20,859 nucleotides of DNA from a virus: IMG/VR virus record IMGVR_UViG_3300025769_001043, positions 1 to 20,859 of that record. One strand, written 5' to 3'. A program made the translations under genes and the position numbers. Below are positions 8,064-14,237 of the stretch, in pieces; within the stretch, counting starts at the first letter, position 1, and the number at the start of each line of letters is the position of its first letter. The notes beneath the pieces are model-generated. The model was not told where the DNA came from. It ran no database searches and was given only the letters and a program-made list of their open reading frames with translations.

Positions 8064-8552
8064 ATGTCCGAGAATATCGACCAACCAATAGCAGGCGAAA
8101 GCACCGAGGAGCCCAAAAAGGGCGGTATTCTCGGCATCTTCGAGAGCGCGAAAGCAAAAGACGCCCAGAAAGTCGTCGCCCTTACCGAGCAAGTCACCGA
8201 GCTTGACGCGGAGAACACCGCCCTACATGAAGCGGTAGCCAAGCTGCAAAGCAGTGAAGCCAAACTCCAGAGCGAACTCGAAGGGCTGCAAAGCGATTAC
8301 GATGCCAAGCTGGCCGAGATCGAAGAGCTGGAAGGCGCGGTAAAATCCGCCACCGCCTCCGCCGGCCAACAAGCCGCGCAGATCGCCGCTCAAAGTCACG
8401 TGGCCCCCGAGGATCTGCCCGCCGCAGCATCCAGCGAAACCGAAAACGCCCCGGCTAACGAAGCCGAACTCGAAGAAGCCCTGGCCGGATGCGAATCGCA
8501 CGCCGAGCGCTCCGAATTGGTTAAGCAGTATCGCAACCGCTCGAATAACTAA
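8064..8552 (+). CDS. Coiled-coil scaffolding-like protein
   Basis: A 162-aa, very acidic protein between head protease and capsid gene, exactly where a scaffold is expected. Residues 35-93 form a long heptad-patterned coiled coil (VVALTEQVTELDAENTALHE and onward). Residues 94-135 are Ala/Ser/Pro/Glu-rich and flexible. The C-terminus ends in a short basic helix (LVKQYRNRS), like the capsid-binding tails of P22-type and Nu3-type scaffolds. It probably nucleates capsid assembly and is then removed by the upstream S49 protease. No sequence similarity to Nu3 is evident by eye; the call rests on position and architecture. The leader before ATG 8064 is A-rich with no clear Shine-Dalgarno. Confidence 0.75.
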   Translation: MSENIDQPIAGESTEEPKKGGILGIFESAKAKDAQKVVALTEQVTELDAENTALHEAVAKLQSSEAKLQSELEGLQSDYDAKLAEIEELEGAVKSATASAGQQAAQIAAQSHVAPEDLPAAASSETENAPANEAELEEALAGCESHAERSELVKQYRNRSNN

Positions 8553-8584
8553 GTAACAATTTTTTAACGAAAGAATAAAATAAT

Positions 8585-9739
8585 ATGGCAAATACCATCG
8601 ACTCGCAATTGCAGCTGACGGAGATCTTGGATAGCGCTCTAACAGCGTTTAAAAGATCAGTCGTTAGCCTGAATGCATTCTCAACCGTTTATCGCGATGT
8701 CTCCCTCAAGGGTGACGATACCGTGGACGTACCTTATTACCCTTTGGCCACCGATGCTTCCGCTTCGCGTGATGCTGCCGGATCCTATAAGGCGCTCGTA
8801 ACCGATACCGATACGCAGACCAAAACGATCACGATCAACAAAAACAAGGTCCAAGGGCTTTCGTTCACCGGTCGCGAAGTAAGCCGCCAGCCGGTTTTCG
8901 ACCCGGTTAAGCACGGCCAGATCAAAGGCGAAAAACTGGGATACGATATCGTGGCCGATGTTTTGAGCGTTGTCACGAAAGCAAACTTTTCCGGCAACAC
9001 GATCGCAGCGACTACAGCCGCTAACTTCGACGAGGAAGACGTTGCCGATTTGGCGCAGGATTGCGAAGAGGCTGAGTGGCCCAAGACTCCACGCAGCTTG
9101 ATTCTCAACCCGGCGTTTCACTATAATTTGGTCAAACAACCCGCGCTGATTGATCTTTCGCAGAGCGGATCGAACGTTTTGAATACTGGTATGCTTCCCA
9201 ACATTATGGGCTTCGATACCTATTGCAGCAACGGCGTCCCAACCAACAACGGCACCGCCACCGCTTGCACCTTCGCTAATGCGAGTGATGTATTTACCGA
9301 CGTGGCCCACGGTCTAACTAATAACGATATTGTTCAGCTCGCCGGTACAGCCGTTCCAACTGGTTTCTCTACATCAACCGATTACTACGTAATCTCCGCC
9401 ACCGACGACACCTTCCAGCTTTCGGCTACCGAAGGCGGCGCAGCAGTGGATGCGAGCGACGATGGCACGGATGTTACCTACCAGCTCTTCGAGCGCCTGG
9501 CAGGTTTCGCAGTAGGACCGAGCGCAGTATTATGTGCGTTCGCTCCGGTCCCACCAACCGCAGGCGTTCGCCAGTTGCTGGTTGATTACCAGCAGGTTAC
9601 CGACAGCGACACAGGCGCAACTCTTGAGTACAAGCGCATCGCGTACCCTGATACTGACGAAGAAGCTCAGTTCATCGAGGCGCACTACGGTTATGTGACT
9701 GGCGAGGCAGCAGCCCTCAAGCGAATCATTACATCCTAA
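8585..9739 (+). CDS. Major capsid protein (HK97-fold expected) with inserted beta-rich domain
   Basis: Main shell subunit, 384 aa, placed after scaffold and before the small head-tail genes. The N-terminal arm (1-60) and a long middle helix region (GQIKGEKLGYDIVADVLSVV, 111-130) are followed by DLAQDCEEAEWPKTPRSLIL (155-174), the usual 'helix then PxxRxLil' capsid pattern. The C-terminal part (303-384) has RLAGFAVGPSAV, VDYQQVTDSDTGATLEYK and HYGYVTGEAAALKRI, all typical of capsid P/A-domain ends. Residues about 224-300 interrupt this: FTDVAHGLTNNDIVQLAGTA ... YYVISATDDTFQLSAT, a module I know as a stand-alone repeat in many phage tail proteins (often matched to an FCCH-like beta barrel). No separate gpD-like decoration gene is found in the head cluster. 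The A/T-rich leader ending AAATAAT before ATG suits high expression. Confidence 0.88.
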   Translation: MANTIDSQLQLTEILDSALTAFKRSVVSLNAFSTVYRDVSLKGDDTVDVPYYPLATDASASRDAAGSYKALVTDTDTQTKTITINKNKVQGLSFTGREVSRQPVFDPVKHGQIKGEKLGYDIVADVLSVVTKANFSGNTIAATTAANFDEEDVADLAQDCEEAEWPKTPRSLILNPAFHYNLVKQPALIDLSQSGSNVLNTGMLPNIMGFDTYCSNGVPTNNGTATACTFANASDVFTDVAHGLTNNDIVQLAGTAVPTGFSTSTDYYVISATDDTFQLSATEGGAAVDASDDGTDVTYQLFERLAGFAVGPSAVLCAFAPVPPTAGVRQLLVDYQQVTDSDTGATLEYKRIAYPDTDEEAQFIEAHYGYVTGEAAALKRIITS

Positions 9740-9751
9740 TAATATACCTAT

Positions 9752-10066
9752 ATGAAAATCGGCATTATTGTAGCGGAATTACCAGGGGATGACCCGGCTG
9801 GCCTGGAGGTCATTGGGCAACCCGCACCCTATCGGGCGGCGCTGGATACCTACGGAGAGTTAATCAACGATCCCGAGGTAGCCGCGAAATATACCGGTAT
9901 TTCACTCTGGACCCGGCACGGCGTAGCGAAAAAGCGCAAACTCAAAGGCGCGGCATCAGTAGCAGCCGCCGCCGAGCCCGCTCCGGCCCCGGAGAAAAAG
10001 GAAAGGGAAAAGACTTCAAAAAAAGCGGCACCCAAAAAACGGGCCGCACCAAAAAACAACGACTAA
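9752..10066 (+). CDS. Small head protein with Lys/Ala/Pro-rich tail, unknown
   Basis: A 104-aa protein directly after the capsid gene, in the lambda FI region. Residues 1-65 look folded (MKIGIIVAELPGDDPAGLEV, then a Tyr-rich helix and LWTRHGVAKKRKLKG). Residues 66-104 are a low-complexity Ala, Pro, Glu and Lys tail that is strongly basic at its end (KKAAPKKRAAPKN) and could bind DNA or terminase. No family is recognised. It is the last gene before two terminators, so it closes the head transcription unit. It may be an FI-like packaging accessory by position, but this is only inference. Confidence 0.65.
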   Translation: MKIGIIVAELPGDDPAGLEVIGQPAPYRAALDTYGELINDPEVAAKYTGISLWTRHGVAKKRKLKGAASVAAAAEPAPAPEKKEREKTSKKAAPKKRAAPKNND

Positions 10067-10082
10067 CAGCAGCCGCAATTTA

Positions 10083-10125
10083 GGGGCCATCTGCTAAAAC
10101 AACACGGCCCCGAATTTTTTATATT
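10083..10125 (+). terminator. Intrinsic terminator 1 after the head operon
   Basis: GGGGCC (10083-10088) pairs with GGCCCC (10106-10111) across a 17-base loop, followed by GAATTTTTTATATTTT. The 6-bp all-GC stem plus the T-rich tract fits a rho-independent terminator, although the loop is long. Confidence 0.55.
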
Positions 10126-10133
10126 TTATTGAG

Positions 10134-10150
10134 TGAGTGGATACCACTCA
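10134..10150. promoter_or_regulatory. Perfect 7-bp hairpin/dyad in the head-tail gap
   Basis: TGAGTGG, a 3-base ATA centre and CCACTCA form a perfect 17-base dyad between the two terminators. It has no T tract after it. It could be a small operator or RNA hairpin; no partner is known. Confidence 0.3.
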
Positions 10151-10213
10151 GTGAGGTCAAAGAAAAGTGAGAGGCGGTTTTTGTTTCCCATCAATCGCAA
10201 CAAGCAAGAGAAG

Positions 10214-10248
10214 CCCAGCCGGTTAGTCATTTCCGGCTGGGTTTTTTT
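10214..10248 (+). terminator. Strong intrinsic terminator 2 between head and tail genes
   Basis: CCCAGCCGG (10214-10222) pairs perfectly with CCGGCTGGG (10233-10241) across a 10-base loop, followed at once by seven T residues. Two upstream A residues can extend the stem. This is a textbook rho-independent terminator. Since tail genes continue on the same strand, they must have their own promoter or depend on antitermination or read-through. Confidence 0.9.
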
Positions 10249-10253
10249 AGCAG

Positions 10254-10281
10254 TTAGCTATTAGCGGTTAGCTTTTAGACA
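10254..10281. repeat. Heptamer repeat block (TTAGCNN), copy 1
   Basis: Tandem 7-bp units TTAGCTA, TTAGCGG, TTAGCTT and a partial TTAGAC, directly after terminator 2 and before the first tail-side gene. The same family recurs in inverted orientation at 10868-10893 and in direct orientation at 14210-14237. Confidence 0.75.
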
Positions 10282-10294
10282 TTACAAATTAGGC

Positions 10295-10639
10295 ATGCCT
10301 AGACGACATATAAATTCTGGACGGAATCGGGCTTTTAAACGGATGCTTGCCGATTTTCCCGGTACCATCACGTTTACCGACGACAACAGTACAGCGCTAC
10401 CGTGCGCCCTGGTGATTGGTATCGAGGAACGGGAGACGGTCGAGGGCGGCTTTAGCCGCGTGCGCTCCGCTACTGTATACATAGCCAAAGAAACCCTGGC
10501 CACGCTGCCCAACCTGGAAACCCGCCCGGCGGTTACGCTGGTGCAAGAGGACGGCGAAACCGAAACCATGCGGGTGTACGAAAACCACGCACAAAGCGAA
10601 AGCCATTGGTTGCTGCGCTGCGGCCAGATTAATCAGTAA
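10295..10639 (+). CDS. Head-tail joining / tail attachment-like protein
   Basis: A 114-aa protein, close in size to lambda gpFII (117 aa) and in the same map position, first gene after the head unit. The N-terminus is basic (PRRHINSGRNRAFKRM). Residues 20-114 are predicted mostly beta: ITFTDDNSTALPCALVIGIE, SATVYIAKETLATLP, and a C-terminal strand ending in HWLLRCGQI. This 'short helix then beta sandwich' layout suits head-tail stoppers. It follows strong terminators, and I see no convincing promoter in the 45 bases before ATG 10295. The role is inferred from place and size. Confidence 0.5.
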   Translation: MPRRHINSGRNRAFKRMLADFPGTITFTDDNSTALPCALVIGIEERETVEGGFSRVRSATVYIAKETLATLPNLETRPAVTLVQEDGETETMRVYENHAQSESHWLLRCGQINQ

Positions 10640-10648
10640 AAGAAAACC

Positions 10649-10870
10649 ATGATTCATACGATCCAGTTTACAGCCGCCGAGTTGGAGGAAGTCGCCAGCG
10701 GGCTCCGGGTTATGCGTGCCACCCCTGCGGTAAAAAAGATGGTCGCGGCTATTGAGTTGGAGCTAGGTAACCGTGATTACGAGCGATTGCCGGCCGATCA
10801 TCCGGCGCGAATCGATCCCGATTACCCGCCGAATAGCTACATCAGCGAAGCCTACAGCGAAACCACCTAA
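10649..10870 (+). CDS. Small protein of unknown function in head-tail region
   Basis: A 73-aa protein starting 10 bases after the previous gene. Residues 8-40 form two predicted helices (FTAAELEEVASGLRVMRATP and a following basic helix). The end is Pro/Asp/Tyr-rich and likely extended. No family is recognised. The spacing implies co-transcription with the tail attachment-like gene. Its TAA stop is the first three bases of a heptamer repeat block, which suggests that the repeats invaded right up to the coding end. Confidence 0.6.
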   Translation: MIHTIQFTAAELEEVASGLRVMRATPAVKKMVAAIELELGNRDYERLPADHPARIDPDYPPNSYISEAYSETT

Positions 10871-10893
10871 CCGCTAACCGCTAAAAGCTAACA
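10868..10893. repeat. Heptamer repeat block (TTAGCNN), copy 2, inverted
   Basis: On the + strand the units read TAACCGC, TAACCGC, TAAAAGC, TAACA, which is the reverse complement of the TTAGCGG/TTAGCTT family at 10254. It fills the whole 23-base gap and ends immediately before ATG 10894. Confidence 0.75.
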
Positions 10894-11397
10894 ATGAAAA
10901 ACGAGATCGAGAACGGGGTAAAGAATTTTATCGAGGCGGCGTTTCGCGATCGCGACGGGCTCGATCCCGAGGATGATTTGCCGGTAGCGGTGCATGCTGC
11001 TAGCGGGGATGAGACGATTAATGAGACGCTGCCGTATATCGTCGCGCAAGTGACCGAAAGTCCGCACCTGGTTGGCGGCATCGGCCACGCCCGGCTGATG
11101 GTCGTGGCCAGCAGCCCGCACAAAACCGGCTACGAAACCGACCACCAGAGTAATGTGCGTTTCCTGCGTGCGGTATTTTCCGCCGCCGTGCCGCCCAAGC
11201 TGCCGGTTAATGCCGCGCATTTGAGCGAGGAAGTATGGACAGCCAGCGGTGACGAGATATCGGTTCAGGGGTTCCATGTTAACGGCTACATCGGAACAAC
11301 AGGCGATCCGCAGCAGGACGGCATCGAGCTAACATTGGGGGTATATAAGGGCGCGAGCGCCTCGCTGGTATCGAGCGGCGATATTTACACGGGGTAA
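10894..11397 (+). CDS. Tail terminator / minor tail protein-like (gpU position)
   Basis: A 167-aa protein after the small head-tail genes and before the probable tube gene, the place of tail terminators such as lambda gpU (131 aa). The N-terminal helix (IENGVKNFIEAAFRDRDG) is followed by PVAVHAASGDETINETLPYI, a strand LMVVASSP, a helix NVRFLRAVFSAAVP, and a C-terminal strand ISVQGFHVNGYIG and IELTLGVYKG. That alpha-beta order (helix, strand, strand, helix, strands) is compatible with the tail-terminator fold. No diagnostic motif is visible, and the product could be another tail-completion protein. Confidence 0.5.
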   Translation: MKNEIENGVKNFIEAAFRDRDGLDPEDDLPVAVHAASGDETINETLPYIVAQVTESPHLVGGIGHARLMVVASSPHKTGYETDHQSNVRFLRAVFSAAVPPKLPVNAAHLSEEVWTASGDEISVQGFHVNGYIGTTGDPQQDGIELTLGVYKGASASLVSSGDIYTG

Positions 11398-11423
11398 AAA
11401 ACCTTTGACGCGTTGCAAATTGC

Positions 11424-12122
11424 ATGGCTTTTGGCGTACAGGATTTATTTTCTCTATCGGCCCCAACGGTGGGCTATGTAAACGAGTCTACCGAGACTAA
11501 GACGATTGAGGCGGCTACGCTGCGCGATCAGGACGGTGTGACCCAGTGTGTGGCGGCGAAACCGCTGATTACCATCGAGGTGACTCACAAAGGGATGGGC
11601 GGTGATGCCCTGGGAACCCTGGCGGCCGGCACGCTCTCCAGCACGGGCACGCTACAGATAACCTCGCAGAAACGCACTGAAACCAATTCAGAATATCCCG
11701 AATTTGATGTAAGCGCCAAAGGTTACGATGACCTGGGATCGATTGCAGACCCAACAGGACCGAGCGCCCCGACACCAGACGCTAGCTCCGATCCGGCCTG
11801 TCCGCTACTCGGCCTTACATCGGTTGGCTACTCCGGCTGTGAATCGTTTGAGCTGGAGGAGGTTATTGATGAGGCCCCGGTTGGCCTGGATGCGGATGGA
11901 TCGTTTGATCATCAATACTTTTTTGATCCGACCTTTAACTGGACAGTTAAGGGGATCGGCTCGATGCCAGCCACGCTGACACTTGGCAGCGATGGCGGTT
12001 TGCCGGATACAGTCAGCGAATTTTCCACCGGGGTGACGATGTTACTCAGTCTCAAGGAAGAGCAAAAACTGGAAAACCCTAGCTGGGAAGCCAGCGGGCA
12101 ACACTGGCCGAGTGCAGCGTAA
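11424..12122 (+). CDS. Probable major tail tube protein
   Basis: A 232-aa protein in the position of lambda gpV. Sequence is Thr/Ser/Gly-rich with alternating beta strands, for example KPLITIEVTHKGMGGDALG, GTLQITSQKRTETNSEYP and FDVSAKGYDDLGS; tube proteins show this kind of long beta barrel with a 'K/E-rich strand then V-x-A/G-x-G' region. A middle Pro/Asp-rich loop (residues 110-125) is followed by an acidic ELEEVIDEAP segment and a strand FNWTVKGIGSMPATLTLG. It is a single-copy gene with no C-terminal Ig-like extension. The role rests on order (before the frameshifted chaperone) rather than a motif. Confidence 0.55.
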   Translation: MAFGVQDLFSLSAPTVGYVNESTETKTIEAATLRDQDGVTQCVAAKPLITIEVTHKGMGGDALGTLAAGTLSSTGTLQITSQKRTETNSEYPEFDVSAKGYDDLGSIADPTGPSAPTPDASSDPACPLLGLTSVGYSGCESFELEEVIDEAPVGLDADGSFDHQYFFDPTFNWTVKGIGSMPATLTLGSDGGLPDTVSEFSTGVTMLLSLKEEQKLENPSWEASGQHWPSAA

Positions 12123-12150
12123 TTAGTTAGTTCAGCGAATAGCCGTAAAA

Positions 12151-12723
12151 ATGGATGTGGGGAAAGTTTACCCGGTTGGCGCGACAGGTTCGCCGTTGCG
12201 CTCGAAATCCCTTATCTTAATAACGCTACTGCTCGAAGCCGGTTACCCACTCGCGACCACACAAACCAATTTTGAAGATTCGGTGGACCTGGCAACCGGC
12301 GAACGCAAATGGGTTTTTTTGTTCGATGGCTCGCACGCCCGCAAATGGGGCGAACTGGTTGATTTACTGCCGAAGCAAGCTGCTGATTATTTTCTCAACC
12401 GCACCCGCACAGCGCCGCCCTGCGAGGCACTCGCCCATCGGGCGGCGCTGTGTAACGCCTATGGCGAAACTTGCCACCAGCTGGCCAGCTCGCCGCCGCA
12501 TATCATACTGGAAACGGCCCTGGTAGACGTTGGCGGGCTCGACCATGCCGCCGCGCAGCGCATAGCGGACCAGCATTTGATTGTTTGTGATGCGGTAAAA
12601 AACGCTCCGAAACACGTGATTGCTCACCGGGGCCGGGCTCGCTACTGGATACCGGCGGAGTTGAGCGAGACGGAGCGCGAAACTGCAATCGATCGGCTTG
12701 CGCGGGAGTATCGCCCGGTTTAG
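12151..12723 (+). CDS. Hypothetical tail-region protein
   Basis: A 190-aa protein between the probable tube gene and the frameshifted chaperone. I do not recognise it. It starts with a short hydrophobic stretch (SLILITLLLEAGYPLA, 19-34) that looks buried rather than membrane-spanning. The middle has a Trp-rich segment (KWVFLFDGSHARKWGELVDL), and four cysteines lie at 94-133 and beyond without a clear metal-site spacing. The C-terminus is charged and helical. Spacing to the next gene's ATG is 10 bases, so the two are probably co-translated. There is no equivalent in the lambda map. Confidence 0.6.
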   Translation: MDVGKVYPVGATGSPLRSKSLILITLLLEAGYPLATTQTNFEDSVDLATGERKWVFLFDGSHARKWGELVDLLPKQAADYFLNRTRTAPPCEALAHRAALCNAYGETCHQLASSPPHIILETALVDVGGLDHAAAQRIADQHLIVCDAVKNAPKHVIAHRGRARYWIPAELSETERETAIDRLAREYRPV

Positions 12724-12733
12724 AATCCCAGGA

Positions 12734-13183
12734 ATGACGCGTGAAAAAGCCAGCCGAGCCGCCTTTTACGAGGGGGAGTTTACCCTGGAAGATCTTACGT
12801 TCCGGCCGTTTTCGGCGGCGACGAAGTTGCACCTGGAATCGTTGGGGATCGGTGAGGAGTTGCCGGATGATGACGACGATGAGGGTTGGGCGGATATGAT
12901 CGTGGCGATGGCTTATTGCCAGTGGGCTCCGTTGGAGGAAATTAATGATCTATGTTTCGAGATCGACGAGGCTGAGAATGAGGCGGCGGCTGCGATCCAT
13001 CGGAAAAAATTTCGGCGCGGGTTGCTGACGTTTAAAAGCCGTCTTACCGGAGATATGATGATCGAGCTGGCCAAACGCATGACGGCTATTATCAGCAATC
13101 AGCAGCGGATCAATTACGACCTGGCCGAGAAACCGGCCGAGGATATCCCAGGCGACGAAAGCCCGCCGCCGGGAAACGAGTAA
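12734..13183 (+). CDS. Tail assembly chaperone, G-like (zero-frame product)
   Basis: A 149-aa acidic protein upstream of the tape measure, equivalent in position and expression to lambda gpG (140 aa). These chaperones coat the tape measure while the tube polymerises. The N-terminal part contains LEDLTFRPFSAATKLHLESL, then an Asp-rich segment (DDDDDE), helices to residue 130, and a Pro/Glu/Asp-rich end. I chose ATG 12734, preceded by CCAGGA, a partial Shine-Dalgarno; the frame is open upstream but overlaps the previous gene. The last five codons contain a -1 slippery heptamer, so a fraction of ribosomes should produce a longer G-T fusion of about 232 aa. Confidence 0.75.
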   Translation: MTREKASRAAFYEGEFTLEDLTFRPFSAATKLHLESLGIGEELPDDDDDEGWADMIVAMAYCQWAPLEEINDLCFEIDEAENEAAAAIHRKKFRRGLLTFKSRLTGDMMIELAKRMTAIISNQQRINYDLAEKPAEDIPGDESPPPGNE

Positions 13184-13220
13184 CGCCGGGCTGGGTGTTT
13201 TCGTTAATCGCCAGCCTGGC
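13171..13220 (+). promoter_or_regulatory. Programmed -1 ribosomal frameshift signal (G GGA AAC + stem-loop)
   Basis: The heptamer GGGAAAC (13171-13177) is phased as G GGA AAC in the G-like frame, matching X XXY YYZ; lambda's own G/T site is G GGA AAG. The zero-frame stop follows two codons later (TAA 13181-13183). Seven bases downstream of the heptamer begins a 10-bp stem: 13185-13194 (GCCGGGCTGG) pairs with 13211-13220 (CCAGCCTGGC), with one G-U wobble and a 16-base loop. Spacer and stem are in the range of known stimulators. Confidence 0.85.
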
Positions 13221-13431
13221 CAGCACTTACGGCTGGAGCGAACGCTATTGTTTGTATGATCTGCCGTTTTCGCGGGCGATCGGTTATCTGCATTGCATCG
13301 AGCTGGGCAGTTTAACCCACTGGACGGTTGACCCGTTTGCGAGTGCTTCTAATTCGGCTGATGGTTCCGTTTCTGGTGCGGTAATTTCCGAGGAACGTTT
13401 GCGGGAGATTTTCGCGGAGGATGAGTTTTAG
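13177..13431 (+). CDS. T-like extension of the tail assembly chaperone (-1 frame)
   Basis: Reading frame entered by -1 frameshifting after AAC 13175-13177. From 13177 it is open to TAG 13429-13431 without a stop, adding 84 residues to the 148 read in the zero frame. The extension (for example SLIASLASTYGWSERYCLYD, then LPFSRAIGYLHCIELG) is helical and aromatic, like the T domains that bind tail tube subunits and are made only as a G-T fusion. A GTG at 13195 could be annotated as a free start for 78 aa, but it has no ribosome-binding site and sits inside the loop of the frameshift stem. I regard independent translation as unlikely. Confidence 0.8.
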   Translation, partial: RVTPGWVFSLIASLASTYGWSERYCLYDLPFSRAIGYLHCIELGSLTHWTVDPFASASNSADGSVSGAVISEERLREIFAEDEF

Positions 13432-13444
13432 AGCCTTCGGCTCT
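13430..13444 (+). other. Short perfect hairpin at the end of the chaperone gene
   Basis: AGAGCC, a TTC loop and GGCTCT form a 6-bp hairpin overlapping the TAG stop; a T run (TTTTTT) follows ten bases later at 13453-13458. It could act as a weak terminator or RNA-stabilising hairpin, but the T tract is too far away for a canonical intrinsic terminator. Confidence 0.3.
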
Positions 13445-13446
13445 GT

Positions 13447-13530
13447 GCTTCGTTTTTTAGTTCTTCGTGCTTCGTTAACATGCCCGGCAACGAAGAACGA
13501 AGAACCGAGAACCAGGAACGAAGAGAGAGC
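13447..13530. repeat. Heptamer repeat pair forming a long inverted repeat (TTCTTCG / AACGAAG)
   Basis: Seven-bp units GCTTCGT, TTTTTAG, TTCTTCG, TGCTTCG (13447-13474) face units AACGAAG, AACGAAG, AACCGAG, AACCAGG, AACGAAG (13489-13523). Sixteen bases at 13461-13476 pair with 13489-13504 with one mismatch over a 12-base loop. The block fills the gap between the chaperone extension and ATG 13532. The frame of the next gene is open through it, but a 7-bp period and the biased composition argue that it is not translated. Confidence 0.75.
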
Positions 13531-13531
13531 G

Positions 13532-14206
13532 ATGTCCGACGATTTGCAAATAGAGTTTGATACCCGGCGCTTTAACCATGCGCTTTCTGTTTGGTTTGCG
13601 AAATCGAAAAAGACCAACCAGGAAATACTGGAGCAGCAGGCCAAGTTGTTTGTGAAAGAGGTGGTGCAAATGACCCCGCCGCACAAGCCAGGAAAAAACA
13701 CCAACGCCAGCGGCAACCACTCAACGAAGCTCGCCCAAAAAGCCGGTGAAGGATCGGTAGAAAGCGATTTGAACCGGTTGTTTTTTCCGGTCAAGAAAAG
13801 CGAGGCCCAGTACAGCAATCTAATCTCGATCCATAATCAGCACAGGAACCCCCGGGGCCGGGTAAAGAAAGGCATCGGCAAGAAACACAAGGTTTGGAAG
13901 ACCGATTTTACCAGGTATTTGAAATCCCAAAAGGATCAGGTTGGCCGCCTGGCCGCTGGCTGGAACGAAGCCGCCCGCAAATTCGGCTGGAATCCCCCCG
14001 TCTGGATATCCCGCCACAACAGCCCCGGCTCCGCCAAGGTCTCCATCAGTGACGACTCGCTAAAAGTCGAAATGACCAATGCAGTCAGTTACGCCAGCGG
14101 CCAGAAAGGCTTGGAATCGCGCATGAGGCGGGCACTAAAAGCCAAGGAGCGCGATCTAATCAAGCAGATCAAGCATCGGATGGGCGAGGATAGTCCGTTT
14201 CGGTAG
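13532..14206 (+). CDS. Basic tail-region protein, possibly tail completion (Z / gp10-like)
   Basis: A 224-aa, strongly basic protein. The N-terminal part fits the layout of HK97 gp10-like and lambda Z tail-completion proteins: an early helix, then EILEQQAKLFVKEVVQMTPP (31-50), compare their 'A---v---v---tPv-tG' pattern. The middle is Lys/Asn/Gly-rich (HKPGKNTNASGNHS, RGRVKKGIGKKHKVWKT). The C-terminal half has a Trp-rich helix (RLAAGWNEAARKFGW) and ends in a Lys/Arg helix. I chose ATG 13532 over the ATG at 13421, whose first 37 codons run through the heptamer repeats and overlap the previous gene. In lambda such a gene lies before the tube gene, so this position is unusual, and the function is uncertain. 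Confidence 0.55.
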   Translation: MSDDLQIEFDTRRFNHALSVWFAKSKKTNQEILEQQAKLFVKEVVQMTPPHKPGKNTNASGNHSTKLAQKAGEGSVESDLNRLFFPVKKSEAQYSNLISIHNQHRNPRGRVKKGIGKKHKVWKTDFTRYLKSQKDQVGRLAAGWNEAARKFGWNPPVWISRHNSPGSAKVSISDDSLKVEMTNAVSYASGQKGLESRMRRALKAKERDLIKQIKHRMGEDSPFR

Positions 14207-14209
14207 TTG

Positions 14210-14237
14210 TTAGCGGTTAGCGGTTAGCTGTTAGCGG
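14210..14237. repeat. Heptamer repeat block (TTAGCNN), copy 3
   Basis: Four tandem units TTAGCGG, TTAGCGG, TTAGCTG, TTAGCGG begin three bases after the stop of the upstream gene. This is the cleanest block of the family and has the same orientation as the 10254 copy. The remainder of the gap to 14351 has no gene: it holds a TATAAT hexamer at 14274-14279 without a matching -35, and three imperfect 10-bp units at 14285-14314 (CCTCTGATTA, CCTCTGAATA, CCTATAAGTT). Confidence 0.8.

Noticed and set aside
8681-9310. 209-aa minus-strand ORF inside the capsid gene
   Set aside because: Antisense shadow of a well-supported gene with no recognisable domain.
13195-13431. Independent 78-aa gene starting at GTG 13195
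   Set aside because: No ribosome-binding site, start inside the stem-loop, and a perfect -1 slippery site just upstream; read as a frameshift extension instead.
13421-13531. N-terminal 37 codons of the longer ORF from 13421
   Set aside because: They overlap the upstream frame, run through 7-bp repeats, and give a low-complexity Glu/Arg-rich peptide; ATG 13532 is the better start.
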